Positions 1 to 8,768 of a stretch of DNA of 64,000 nt are shown here, one piece after another (the stretch's first letter is position 1; every line of letters begins with the position of its first letter). The notes beneath the pieces are model-generated. The model saw only the letters and a list, made by a program, of their open reading frames with translations. It was not told the DNA's origin and made no database searches. Origin of the DNA: Clostridium brassicae (GTDB lineage Bacteria; Bacillota; Clostridia; Clostridiales; Clostridiaceae); assembly GCF_026738875.1 (NCBI RefSeq), contig NZ_JAPQFJ010000003.1, forward strand, positions 1 to 64,000. The letters run 5' to 3'. Position numbers and translations under genes: made by a program.

Positions 1-120
1 TAAGGGTGGCAGGTAATAGTTAAATTGCGGCTGGCGAGATTTTTATACGTGCCTTAAGGCATAATGCTGGTAAAGTGCCCTTATAGGGCTTAAGAAAAAC
101 CACCAGCTAAGCTGGTGGAT
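1..120 (+). mobile_element. Possible right end of an IS200/IS605-type (TnpB) element with omega-RNA-like hairpins
   Basis: Three compact hairpins follow one another: the palindrome GCCTTAAGGC (51-60), GCCC/GGGC (77-80 with 86-89) and CCACCAGC/GCTGGTGG with a TAA loop (100-118). A GC-richer stretch with hairpins ending in a strong stem is typical of the 3' end of tnpB elements, which also encodes the guide RNA scaffold. No tnpB coding sequence is visible, so it would lie before base 1. A simple terminator of an upstream gene is the main alternative. Confidence 0.35.
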
Positions 121-125
121 ATTTA

Positions 126-200
126 TTATCCTATGTCTAACTATTTTAATACTCCTATCTCCTTTAAAATGGAACATTAGAATGACTAGACATCGGATAA
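126..200. repeat. Palindromic dispersed repeat, copy 1
   Basis: The left arm (126-150) begins TTATCC and the right arm (176-200) ends GGATAA. The arms are imperfect reverse complements of 25 bases with about 20 matches. The right arm contains TAGACATCGGATAA, shared with copies near 8.6, 43.8 and (variant) 29.4 and 55.3 kb. It lies between the insertion-element-like end and the esterase gene. Confidence 0.7.
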
Positions 201-232
201 AACTAATTGTAATATAATACTTTTTAGTAGTT

Positions 233-1576
233 TTAGTAATCCAGTGTAGGTTCACTAACTTTGTTTATAACAATTAATCCATCATATTGATCTTTAGGTA
301 CAAATAACATAGACATTGGAATAATTGTTTCAGAAGTCATTCCATCTTCTGCTGCAAATATAGGATTAAACATCCATGAATTAGAAGGAGTTTCAGATTT
401 ATGTTTTGATAAATCTACAAAGGTATAGTTATAACCACTTTTTGAAATTACATTTTCAAGACTACCTTTAGGCATAGGAGCTATATCAAATGGTTTTGCA
501 GTAGTTATAGTAGTGGCTTTACCACTGTTCATATAAAATCCTAAAACGTATTCTTTGTCTTTAAGTTTGGAGTTAAGTAACTCTCCCATGCTAGTAAAAC
601 TATTTATCCATTTGCCTTGTTCTTTTGTAAGTATTTTGGATGTGTTTTTAGCCAGATGATCATTATGAGCCCATAAGATTACTTTTTTACCTGGGTATAA
701 GACATTTGTTATCCATTCTACGTTTTCAGTCATTATCCTATCTCTAAATTCGTAACTATTTTTAGTATCAAGCATCATCATATCGATGAATTGTAATCTT
801 CCATTTATAGTTTTCTTTATAATATCAATGATATGTGGATTTTTAGGATAAAGCGCTGTAATTTTAGCTTTATTATCATCAATAAAAGCTAGCAATTTTT
901 TATATTTTGATTGATATTTATTTTTTACCTTGAGCAATTCATCAATATGTTTATATGAATCCTCACCATATTTATTTATTATTGAATATACATCTGGAAT
1001 GTATGAGTTTTCAAAATTGATGTATTCTTGTGCATAATTTTTATCTAGTATATAAAGCAATTTAAACATAAAGAATGAAAAATATCTAGTAGTAGCTTGC
1101 ATGTCATAACCAGCTAAATGAAGAGGACTTTGAGTTTTACTTTGTGCTTTTATATACTTAAACAGATTAAGAGTTTCTTTTGAGTGCCATATAGGAAAAA
1201 TTGAATTTTCCATCATTTGTTTTGGTGTTAATGAATTAATGTCTTGATACACTGTACTACATTCACCTATACCAGATTCAAATGCAATTACCTCAAATCC
1301 AAGATATTGGTGTAAATATTTTATAATTCTCGTTTTCATAGAGCTATAATCGCCAACTCTATGAAAGTTTTCACCAAGACATACTACTGTTTTATCTTTT
1401 AATATAGGTTTTAAAAATTGCAAATCGTCATAATTATTTGAGTTAAGTGATTCTATTTTTTGTGCATCTGATTTTAATAATTCATAGGTATAGGCTGATG
1501 CTGTTATTGGATTAAAAAAAATTACAGCTGATAGAATAATTGTTGTAGCTCTGACTAACAATTTAGTTGTTTTCAT
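233..1576 (-). CDS. Secreted erythromycin esterase-like protein
   Basis: The protein has 447 residues. Residues 1-28 form a signal peptide with an ASA cleavage site, so the enzyme should be exported. The rest resembles the erythromycin esterase (EreA/EreB) superfamily: LGENFH at 67-72 supplies the Glu and His of the active-site region, FESG follows near 99-102, then GYDMQ and a late WAHNDHLAK motif. Family members hydrolyse macrolide lactone rings, but many clostridial homologues have unknown substrates, and the leader peptide suggests an extracellular substrate rather than classical resistance. An SD (AAGGGGGA) precedes the ATG by a suitable distance. The gene is monocistronic. The family assignment is firm; the substrate is unknown. 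Confidence 0.75.
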   Translation of the reverse strand: MKTTKLLVRATTIILSAVIFFNPITASAYTYELLKSDAQKIESLNSNNYDDLQFLKPILKDKTVVCLGENFHRVGDYSSMKTRIIKYLHQYLGFEVIAFESGIGECSTVYQDINSLTPKQMMENSIFPIWHSKETLNLFKYIKAQSKTQSPLHLAGYDMQATTRYFSFFMFKLLYILDKNYAQEYINFENSYIPDVYSIINKYGEDSYKHIDELLKVKNKYQSKYKKLLAFIDDNKAKITALYPKNPHIIDIIKKTINGRLQFIDMMMLDTKNSYEFRDRIMTENVEWITNVLYPGKKVILWAHNDHLAKNTSKILTKEQGKWINSFTSMGELLNSKLKDKEYVLGFYMNSGKATTITTAKPFDIAPMPKGSLENVISKSGYNYTFVDLSKHKSETPSNSWMFNPIFAAEDGMTSETIIPMSMLFVPKDQYDGLIVINKVSEPTLDY

Positions 1577-1851
1577 TAAAAAATCCCCCTTAAAATTTCT
1601 ATTGGTTACAGGCTTTGTATGTTTAAATTACTTTATTAAATTTATGTTAACTATAGATTTATCTAAAATAATATAAGAATAGTTAAAAACTCTACCTGAA
1701 ACCAAGAAAACTGTTTATATACATAATAAAATAAATTTATAAAGAATTTATAAAGAATAATATATTGATTGATCTAATATTTTAATAAAAAATAACTACT
1801 AAGGGTAAAGTATTCTCAAATAGATAAATTAGAAAGTGGGGATAACTTTAT

Positions 1852-3090
1852 ATGAAGAAAAAAGTCATTGCTTTGGTAACTAAAATATTATTAGTATGTT
1901 TAACATTAGGATTAATTAGCTCATTTGTATTAGAGTTTAGAGTAAAGGGTATTGAATTAACGGATCAAAAAGAAAATTTAGTAGAAGAAATATTAAAAAA
2001 TAAGCCTGATGTTTTTGGAAATATACTGAAAGAACCTGATAAGTATGAAGTGCAAATTTTGTATACTCAAATAGATAGGGATTCTAATAATAAGCCTTCT
2101 TTTAAATCTTTTAAATATAGGGTAGATAAGGACAAATACTTTTATCCAGCAAGCTCAGTGAAACTTTCTGCATGCGCTTTAGCTTTAGAAAAATTAAATA
2201 ATTTGAGTATAGATAAAAATACACCTTTAATAATTGAAAAAGGGAGAGAGTCTCAGAGTACAGTAGATAAGGATAGTACATCAGAATCTAAACTTCCAAC
2301 TATAGCAAATTACATTAAAAAAGTTTTGGTAGCTAGTGATAATGATGGATTTGATAGGTTGTATGAATTTTTAGGGCAAGAGTATTATAATGAGACACTT
2401 TGGAAAAAAGGATATAAGGATGTACTCATATTACATAGATTAGGAAATTCTATGAATTTAGAAGAAAATAGATATACAAATCCTATGAAGTTTTATAATA
2501 AAGATAAAGTTATATATAATCAGCCTATGTTATATAATAGTAAATCTTATAAAAATAATATTACAGATACAAAAAAAGGAAAAGCCTATAAGAGTGGAGG
2601 AAGATATATAAATGAACCTAAAGACTTTTCAAATTCAAACTATTTTTCTATAGAATGTTTGCAAGAAGTTCTAAAAGCTATTGTCTTTCCAGAAGCACTA
2701 ACAGAGGAAAAACGATTTAATTTGAAAAAGGAAGACTATGAATTTTTAAAAAAACATATGTGTATGCTTCCAAGAGAGTGTAATAGTCCTAAGTATAGTT
2801 TAAAGGATAGTTATGGAAAGTACTTTATATTTGGTGATAGTAATGACAAAATTCCTGAAAATATAAAAATATATAATAAGATTGGATGTGCTTATGGATA
2901 TTTAATAGACAATGCATACATAGTTGATGAAACTAAGGGCATAGAATTTTTACTTACAGGGGTAATATGTTCAAATAAAAACAAGATTTTTAATGATGGA
3001 AAATATGAATACTATACAGTAGGTATGCCTTTTTTATCAAGCGTAGGAAGAGAAATTTATAAATATGAGGAGAGCAGAAAAAAAGCATAA
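1852..3090 (+). CDS. Membrane-anchored serine hydrolase, class A beta-lactamase-like
   Basis: The 412-residue protein has an N-terminal hydrophobic segment (about 5-28) with no lipobox, so it is probably an anchored exported protein. The SxxK motif is Ser101-Ser-Val-Lys104, followed by an SDN motif in VASDNDGFD and a late K-I-G triad in NKIGCAYG in place of the usual KTG. This motif order is that of class A beta-lactamases and related PBP-like hydrolases (Beta-lactamase2 family). It lacks the compact 260-290-residue size of true lactamases, so a cell-wall peptidase or an enzyme of unknown substrate is equally likely. The SD is GTGGGGA upstream of the ATG. A strong bidirectional hairpin follows. 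Confidence 0.7.
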   Translation: MKKKVIALVTKILLVCLTLGLISSFVLEFRVKGIELTDQKENLVEEILKNKPDVFGNILKEPDKYEVQILYTQIDRDSNNKPSFKSFKYRVDKDKYFYPASSVKLSACALALEKLNNLSIDKNTPLIIEKGRESQSTVDKDSTSESKLPTIANYIKKVLVASDNDGFDRLYEFLGQEYYNETLWKKGYKDVLILHRLGNSMNLEENRYTNPMKFYNKDKVIYNQPMLYNSKSYKNNITDTKKGKAYKSGGRYINEPKDFSNSNYFSIECLQEVLKAIVFPEALTEEKRFNLKKEDYEFLKKHMCMLPRECNSPKYSLKDSYGKYFIFGDSNDKIPENIKIYNKIGCAYGYLIDNAYIVDETKGIEFLLTGVICSNKNKIFNDGKYEYYTVGMPFLSSVGREIYKYEESRKKA

Positions 3091-3101
3091 TGAAAGAAAT
3101 T

Positions 3102-3144
3102 GAGTTCATATAATATTATTACGATTATATGAACTCGATATTTT
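3102..3144. terminator. Bidirectional rho-independent terminator
   Basis: A 13-bp perfect stem (3102-3114 with 3124-3136) and a 9-base loop are followed by a T-rich run on the plus strand. It separates the convergent hydrolase gene and the small membrane protein gene. Confidence 0.85.
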
Positions 3145-3495
3145 TTAAATGGATTCAGGGTCTTTTTTCTTAAGTACTATAAAGATTATTGAAAGGACTA
3201 TAGCTGCTAGATATATAAAGAAGTAAATTATATTTATTAGCCCCACTTTATAGAAGAACTTTATATATATAAATAGAATTAAAGACAATACACACCAAAA
3301 AGCAGATATGTAAGCCATTAGATTATTTCTTCTTTTCCAAGTATCAGGATCTTTCATAGTACCTATTATTTTTTCCTTTTCATTTCCCTCAGATTCAGTT
3401 TTAATCGTCAGTACTTTAAAGTATATAAAAAAAAGTAGCGAAATTAAAAAAACTCCTAAGAAAAGATATGATAAAGAAAAACTAGTTATTTTCAT
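3145..3495 (-). CDS. Small membrane protein, unknown function
   Basis: The 116-residue protein has three hydrophobic segments (about 8-30, 60-80 and 85-107), a charged loop between the first and second, and a Lys-rich C-terminal tail. I do not recognise the family. The ATG is preceded by a GGAGGTG ribosome site about 7 bases upstream. It lies downstream of the TetR-MATE operon on the same strand, about 70 bases after the MATE stop, so it could be transcribed with it by read-through. That location is the only clue to function. Confidence 0.55.
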   Translation of the reverse strand: MKITSFSLSYLFLGVFLISLLFFIYFKVLTIKTESEGNEKEKIIGTMKDPDTWKRRNNLMAYISAFWCVLSLILFIYIKFFYKVGLINIIYFFIYLAAIVLSIIFIVLKKKDPESI

Positions 3496-3563
3496 TGTAA
3501 AGTAACACCTCCAATAGTGGCATTACTTTTATTATGTCCTGATATAAAAAAATAATTATAAAA

Positions 3564-4931
3564 TTATTTATAAGATAATTCTATAGTATTCAAAGTTTTT
3601 TTATAGAAAATAGTAAAGGATATAATGGTTACTATGGAGCCTACTATATCTGCTATTGGTTCTGCAAATAACACTGCAAATAATTTGTCTTCTATAAATA
3701 ATGGAAGTATAAATATAAGTGGTATTAACAATACTATTTTTCTAAGTAAAGCTAATATAAGAGATGACTTTGCTTGTCCTAAAGCCAAAAATGTTTGCTG
3801 ACAGGCTATTTGTGCGCCAAATATACCAATACCTGCAAAATATATCCTTATACTCCAAGATGTAATTGCTACAAGTTCAGGTTTGCTGTTAAATATATTA
3901 ACAAATAGTTTTGGAAGTAGCATCAAAGATCCCCACATAATAATTGTATAGGAAATGCAACATAGTATTAACAATTTAAATGTACTTTTTACTCTTTCTA
4001 TTTTTTTTGCTCCAAAATTATAGCTTATAATAGGTTGAGCTCCTTGGGTTAATCCAATTATTGGAAGAAGTATTATTTGCATAATGCTACTCATTATAGT
4101 CATTGCGCCTACAGCTAAATCACCACCATAGGTTTGTAATTTACTATTTAAAAGTATAAGTACTAAGCTTTCTGTGGATTGCATTACAAAAGGGGAAATT
4201 CCTAAAAGTATAATAGATAAAACTACCTTTTTATTTGGAACTAAATATTTTTTCCTTATTTTGATTATACTTTTCTTGCCTAATAGGAAAAATAATACCC
4301 ATATAGCCGATATACATTGTGATGTAACAGTAGCTATGGCAACTCCTTTAACTCCTAAATTTAATACAAATATAAATAGAGGATCTAAAACTATATTTAT
4401 AAGAGCACCAATCATTACTGTAATCATTCCTGTTTTTGCAAAACCCTGAGTATTTATAAAGGGATTCATTCCTAATGATATTAGAACAAATAGGGTTCCA
4501 ATAAGATATATTGTTAAATAATCTTCGGCAAATCCAATAGTTGAATTACTTGCTCCAAATTTCCAAAGGATTGAATTTTTAAATATTAAAAATACTGTAG
4601 TTAATATTATCGATAATATAACTATAACTGAAAAACTATTACTCATAATTTTTTCAGCGCTATCATTATCGTTTTCTCCCATTTTGATGGCGGCAAGTGG
4701 GGCACCACCCATTCCTATCAAAGCACTAAAGGCTGAAATTATTATGATGACAGGAAAGGCAATTCCTACTCCTGCCATAGCTAGTGCTCCATTTTGCATT
4801 CTTCCTATAAATATTCTATCTACTATGTTATAAAGTACATTCACTATTTGTGCAATTATAGCTGGTGTTGCCAGTTTAAACAATAAATTTCCTACATTAC
4901 CACTCCCTAAATCTGGTGAGTTTTTATTCAT
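3564..4931 (-). CDS. MATE family multidrug/Na+ antiporter
   Basis: An integral membrane protein of 455 residues with about 12 hydrophobic segments in two similar halves, as in MATE efflux pumps. Recognisable features are the N-terminal GNLLFKLATPAIIAQIVN stretch and the repeated Gln/Gly-rich motif (LTQGAQPIISYNFGA) in the second half. MATE proteins export cationic drugs in exchange for Na+ or H+. I place the start at the internal ATG at 4931, because GGAGAG lies 7 bases upstream; an open frame continues 27 codons further with no good ribosome site. A tetR gene lies 155 bases upstream on the same strand, implying local repression and induction by substrate. Confidence 0.85.
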   Translation of the reverse strand: MNKNSPDLGSGNVGNLLFKLATPAIIAQIVNVLYNIVDRIFIGRMQNGALAMAGVGIAFPVIIIISAFSALIGMGGAPLAAIKMGENDNDSAEKIMSNSFSVIVILSIILTTVFLIFKNSILWKFGASNSTIGFAEDYLTIYLIGTLFVLISLGMNPFINTQGFAKTGMITVMIGALINIVLDPLFIFVLNLGVKGVAIATVTSQCISAIWVLFFLLGKKSIIKIRKKYLVPNKKVVLSIILLGISPFVMQSTESLVLILLNSKLQTYGGDLAVGAMTIMSSIMQIILLPIIGLTQGAQPIISYNFGAKKIERVKSTFKLLILCCISYTIIMWGSLMLLPKLFVNIFNSKPELVAITSWSIRIYFAGIGIFGAQIACQQTFLALGQAKSSLILALLRKIVLLIPLIFILPLFIEDKLFAVLFAEPIADIVGSIVTIISFTIFYKKTLNTIELSYK

Positions 4932-5086
4932 GACATTCTCTCCTTTTATATGAAATTTTATAATGTATGATGTTTTACTGTAATATAATATTTTAGCTAT
5001 ATAAATTTTCATAGAAAATAAATTTAAATAGCTATATTTATATTAATGGAGATAATTTCTAAACAGTAATAATTTAAAAATAAAAG

Positions 5087-5716
5087 CTACTTAACTAAAG
5101 CTTTACTTGATTTACTTATATAGAAACCGTTAACTAGTTCCAAAATAAACTTAGTGTTTTCAGCGACTTGATTTAAGGATTGATTGCATAGCACAAAAGC
5201 TGTGGTAATAATACTAAGTATTAATTTATCTCTTTCATTATCATCTAGTTGCAGTTTGTACTTATTTTCTAGTTCTTTCAATAATTTTTCTAAATGATTC
5301 ATTAAGTTATCCTGTATAAATTTTGTAAATTCATTTTGTGATGAATTTTTTATTTCATTTCCACTATGATTGGGTTTTAAGGCCATTTCTTGTATCTTGA
5401 ATATTTGGCGTCCAATTCCATTTCTTCTGTTAAGTTCATTAAATATGCTTTCTAAAAATAACTCTAATTTTTTTCCTACATTGTAATTAGAATTAGTTAC
5501 TTCTTTGAGGATAGAGAAAGTTTTATCCCAGCTATATTTTAAAACACTTATAAATAAGTGATCTTTATTGGAATAATAATTATATATAGTACCTACTGAA
5601 ATGTTTAAATCTTTTGCTATTTTGCGCATACTAACTTCAGAATAGGAACTATGTATGAATTTTTTTTCAGCACAATCTAGTATTTTTTTTTCTAAACCAT
5701 CATATTGTTTGGGCAT
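5087..5716 (-). CDS. TetR family transcriptional regulator
   Basis: The 209-residue protein has an N-terminal DNA-binding domain (about 8-55) with the classic TetR helix-turn-helix (SMRKIAKDLNISVGTIYNYY) and a divergent all-helical ligand domain, as usual for the family. It is the first gene of a minus-strand pair with the MATE pump and probably senses a pump substrate. Its promoter region carries two palindromic operator-like sites (5741-5787), consistent with autorepression and control of the pump. GGAGTG precedes the ATG. The ligand cannot be predicted. Confidence 0.85.
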   Translation of the reverse strand: MPKQYDGLEKKILDCAEKKFIHSSYSEVSMRKIAKDLNISVGTIYNYYSNKDHLFISVLKYSWDKTFSILKEVTNSNYNVGKKLELFLESIFNELNRRNGIGRQIFKIQEMALKPNHSGNEIKNSSQNEFTKFIQDNLMNHLEKLLKELENKYKLQLDDNERDKLILSIITTAFVLCNQSLNQVAENTKFILELVNGFYISKSSKALVK

Positions 5717-5740
5717 TATAAGTCACTCCTTTAAAATAAA

Positions 5741-5787
5741 TTACTGAACGATGTTCAATAAAAATTATAATGAATACTGTTCAGTAA
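5741..5787. promoter_or_regulatory. Two TetR-type operator palindromes
   Basis: Site 1 (5741-5761) has half-sites TTACTGAAC and GTTCAATAA around a 3-base centre. Site 2 (5771-5787) has TGAAT and the same half-site in reverse, GTTCAGTAA. Both lie 25-70 bases upstream of the tetR start and share the TTACTGAAC half-site, as expected for an autoregulated TetR repressor. Binding is inferred, not shown. Confidence 0.6.
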
Positions 5788-5885
5788 GTCAATATAGTTA
5801 ATAGAATTATAATAACTTGTTAAAAATAGTTATATATGAAATATAAATGGTATTATATACAAGAGTGTAAGAGTTATTAAAATTC

Positions 5886-5914
5886 TTGCTATTACGATAG
5901 TATGTCTGTATAAT
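5886..5914 (+). promoter_or_regulatory. SigmaA-type promoter of the ECF transporter locus
   Basis: TTGCTA (5886-5891) and TATAAT (5909-5914) are separated by exactly 17 bases. Transcription would start near 5921, giving a leader of about 185 bases before the first gene. Confidence 0.65.
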
Positions 5915-5920
5915 ATATGT

Positions 5921-6010
5921 GAAATAATAAACGAGAAGTATAAATTACATAAGGGAATGTGTTTTAAATTCACATTAGCTTTGCCCGAGCTCTCCGTGCT
6001 CGGATTTTTA
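5921..6010 (+). promoter_or_regulatory. Structured leader, cobalamin-riboswitch-like core with terminator
   Basis: From 5951, AAGGGAATGTG, then AAATTCACA and GCCCG follow in the order and spacing of the AGGGAA...GGTG..AA..CC....CxGxCCCG core of cobalamin riboswitches. The stem TGTG/CACA is retained. A terminator stem CCGAGC/GCTCGG (5985-5990 with 5998-6003) followed by ATTTTTA overlaps the end of this core. The usual GCCACTG B12 box is absent, so this is either a shortened or divergent variant, or a plain attenuator that resembles one by chance. It precedes a predicted cobalamin transporter, which raises the odds. Confidence 0.35.
5985..6010 (+). terminator. Leader terminator upstream of the ECF operon
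   Basis: Six G/C-rich base pairs (CCGAGC with GCTCGG, 7-base loop) are followed by ATTTTTATTT. It sits between a good promoter and the first gene of the operon, the position of an attenuation terminator. Confidence 0.65.
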
Positions 6011-6104
6011 TTTGTATAGGGAATTATATAGTGTAAGGATTTAGTATTAAATTCAAGCTACTTTATTTTTGAAGTAGAAAATCACCTAATGTAAGGAGGC
6101 AATA

Positions 6105-6965
6105 ATGGATAAGATGCCTTTGAAATTGCATGTAATGACTGCTTGTATAATAGTGACAGTATTAATGATTATTATTTTTTTTACTAATAATCCAATTATT
6201 TTATTTTCGGTGTTTATTTACTGTAGTATAGTTTTTATGTATACAAGGAATAAGAGTAAGTTAGTAAATGGTTTTATTTATTTTATACCTTTCTTATTTG
6301 TTTCTATAATAATAAATTTTTTATTTATAACAGAAGGAAAAATAATTTTGTTTGAGATAAGTAATAAAGTATTCACTTTAGAATCATTAGTATATGCTGT
6401 TATATTTTCTTTTAAACTTCTTCTTATAATTTATATATCTATGATTTTGAATATTTTAGTTGATTCTGATAATGCAATTTCTTTTTTCTCTAGTAAAATA
6501 CCTAAGACAACTTTGCTTGTAATGATAGGAATAAAGTTCTTTCCTATAATGAAGAATAGAATTAATAGTCTAAAAAATATTTATGCAATAAGAGGGGTAG
6601 AGTTTAATGGAAAAAGCTTGAAAGAAAAAATCTTAGCTTACGTACCTATTTTTTCAATATTATTAGAAAACTCACTAGAAGGTGCTTTTGACATAGGAGA
6701 AGCTGCTTATGTTAGAGGATTTCTAAGTAGTACAAGAACTATATATGATAAACAAAAATTTCAATATAAAGACTATATTCTATATGCTGAATGTGCTACT
6801 ACTTTAATATTTGGTATAATATTTAAAATATACAGTTTTTTGGAGTTTGATATTTATGGGGGTATTAATATTAACAAATCTATAAATATAGGAGTTATAA
6901 GTATTTTTATAAGTATTTTGGTTATAGGATTTACAAGTTTTTTTAAAGTAGATAGAATGGAGTAG
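6105..6965 (+). CDS. ECF transporter transmembrane (T) protein
   Basis: The 286-residue integral membrane protein has about six hydrophobic segments and a cytoplasmic region with two short Ala/Arg-Gly signatures (AIRGVEF near 166 and AYVRGFL near 202). These are the coupling-helix motifs of EcfT/CbiQ proteins, which bind the two ATPase domains. It couples ATP hydrolysis to movement of the substrate-binding S protein. AAGGAGG lies 6 bases before the ATG. The ATPase gene starts 4 bases after its stop, so translation is likely coupled. Linkage to a CbrT-like S gene suggests a dedicated cobalamin (CbrV-like) role; that is inference. Confidence 0.85.
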   Translation: MDKMPLKLHVMTACIIVTVLMIIIFFTNNPIILFSVFIYCSIVFMYTRNKSKLVNGFIYFIPFLFVSIIINFLFITEGKIILFEISNKVFTLESLVYAVIFSFKLLLIIYISMILNILVDSDNAISFFSSKIPKTTLLVMIGIKFFPIMKNRINSLKNIYAIRGVEFNGKSLKEKILAYVPIFSILLENSLEGAFDIGEAAYVRGFLSSTRTIYDKQKFQYKDYILYAECATTLIFGIIFKIYSFLEFDIYGGININKSINIGVISIFISILVIGFTSFFKVDRME

Positions 6966-6969
6966 TGAA

Positions 6970-8580
6970 ATGAAATATATAAATATAAGAAACTTGAACT
7001 ACTATTATCCTAGAAGTACCATTAGGGCTTTGAATAATATAAGATTAACCATTAATAAAGGAGAAATAGTATTTATCGCAGGGAAATCAGGTTCAGGTAA
7101 ATCTACTTTGGCCAAATGTATTTCAGGATCTATACCTAATTTTTATGGGGGAAAAATATCAGGGGAAATAAGTATCAATGATGTTTGCATTAATAAAATC
7201 AGCAATAGTGATAGAAGTAAAGAGATTACTATGGTTTTTCAAGACCCAGAAAGACAACTCCTTATGAATAAAGTTCATAGAGAAATAGCATTTGGTTTAG
7301 AAAATATAGCTGTAGAAGCAAAAAATATAAAGAGAAGGGTATTTGAAGCCCTTCAGTTCTCTAACATTTTAGATTTAGCATATAGAGATATAAGTACTTT
7401 ATCAGGAGGGGAAAAGCAGAAGGTAGCTATTGCTTCAGCTATAGCTTATTTACCTCGATGTATAATTTTAGATGAACCTACATCCCAATTAGATCCTGCA
7501 GCTGCAGAAGAAATTATAAAGTTAATAAAAAAGGTAAATGAAGAGCTTGGAATTACAATCATAATAATTGAGCAAAGAATAGACAAATGGTTCGATATAG
7601 CAGATAGAATATTAGTAATGAAAGAAGGAAACATAGGTTTTAGTGGAGACAAAAAAACTTTATATAATATTGAGGACAAGTATATAAGAGATTTTCTTCC
7701 TTCATACATGAAATTTTCTAAATTTATAGGTATGGATAAGATGCCTTTAAGTTTCAAAGATGCAAGATTGAAAATAGAGAAGTTAGGTTTAAATCTAAAA
7801 GAAAGAAAAAGAGAAAATATTAATTTTTCAAATATACTTATTCAAATTAAAAAACTGACCTGTGGTTATGAAAATATATCAGTTCTAAAAAATGTTAGTT
7901 TAGATATAAAAGAAGGGGAATTTATAAGTGTATTAGGAGCAAACGGATCAGGTAAAAGTACTTTGTTAAAGGCTATAATGGGAGTTATAAAATACAAAGG
8001 AAGCATAAAAGTTCTAGAGGAAGAGGTAAAGAAAATTAAAACAAGAAATATATCTAAGAAAATAGGATATGTTTCGCAAAATCCCAATGATTATATTTCT
8101 AAAGATACAGTATATGATGAATTGAAATTTACATTAGATAACTATGGCATAAAAAATTATGAAATTATAGATGAAACATTAAAAAGATTAGATATTTATG
8201 AAATTAGAGATAAGAATCCTAGAGACATAAGTTCTGGAGAAAGACAAAGAGTTGCAATTGCATCTATTCTAGTAATGAAACCTAAAATTTTGATATTAGA
8301 TGAACCTACTAGAGGTCTTGATTATAATGTTAAAATAAATCTAGGTGAAACTTTGAAAGATTTAAATGATAAAGGAACTACTATAATTATGGTCACTCAT
8401 GATATAGAATTTGCAGCTAAATACTGTACAAAGTTTACTCTTATGTTTAATGGAGAAATAGTATGCTATGGAAATTCTGAGGATGTTTTAGGGGAAGGTA
8501 TATATTATACTACTGAAATTAATAAGTTAGTTAGAAGTAAAAATCCTAAAATATTTACTTTAGATGATGTTTTTAAGTAA
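6970..8580 (+). CDS. ECF transporter double ATPase (fused A and A' domains)
   Basis: 536 residues with two complete ABC domains. The first has Walker A GKSGSGKST at 38-46, signature LSGGEKQ and Walker B IILDEPTSQLD. The second has Walker A GANGSGKST at 323-331, a signature SSGERQR (Ser for Gly at the second position) and Walker B ILILDEPTRGLD. Fusion of both ATPases in one chain is known in some ECF systems such as YkoD and CbrU. It powers the adjacent T and S components at the membrane. The start follows the T gene by 4 bases. A dispersed repeat, not a terminator with a clear T-run, separates it from the S gene. Confidence 0.9.
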   Translation: MKYINIRNLNYYYPRSTIRALNNIRLTINKGEIVFIAGKSGSGKSTLAKCISGSIPNFYGGKISGEISINDVCINKISNSDRSKEITMVFQDPERQLLMNKVHREIAFGLENIAVEAKNIKRRVFEALQFSNILDLAYRDISTLSGGEKQKVAIASAIAYLPRCIILDEPTSQLDPAAAEEIIKLIKKVNEELGITIIIIEQRIDKWFDIADRILVMKEGNIGFSGDKKTLYNIEDKYIRDFLPSYMKFSKFIGMDKMPLSFKDARLKIEKLGLNLKERKRENINFSNILIQIKKLTCGYENISVLKNVSLDIKEGEFISVLGANGSGKSTLLKAIMGVIKYKGSIKVLEEEVKKIKTRNISKKIGYVSQNPNDYISKDTVYDELKFTLDNYGIKNYEIIDETLKRLDIYEIRDKNPRDISSGERQRVAIASILVMKPKILILDEPTRGLDYNVKINLGETLKDLNDKGTTIIMVTHDIEFAAKYCTKFTLMFNGEIVCYGNSEDVLGEGIYYTTEINKLVRSKNPKIFTLDDVFK

Positions 8581-8582
8581 AG

Positions 8583-8720
8583 TTAGAATGGCTAGACATC
8601 GGATAAACAGGATTCTTAGGAGTTTTACTCCTTAGAAGCCGTTATCCAGGGTTGTACCATTCTTTATTCTCACTAAAAGGTGAGAGTATTAGAATGGCTA
8701 GACATCGGATAAACAGGATT
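8583..8720. repeat. Palindromic dispersed repeat, copy 2, with flanking 32-base direct repeats
   Basis: A 32-base unit starting TTAGAATGGCTAGACATCGG occurs at 8583-8614 and again at 8689-8720. Between them lie a hairpin (TTAGGAG/CTCCTTA), the left-arm motif GTTATCC and a second stem CCATTC...GAATGG. The layout matches copies 3 and 4. It fills the gap between the ECF ATPase and S-component genes, so it is probably present in the operon mRNA. Confidence 0.8.
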
Positions 8721-8768
8721 GCTCTAGGATTTATTATGAGTTATAAAATATAAATGAGGATAATTAAT

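Noticed and set aside
43-232. Minus-strand ORF across the hairpins and copy 1 of the repeat
   Set aside because: It reads through non-coding palindromes and overlaps the esterase stop with no start signals.
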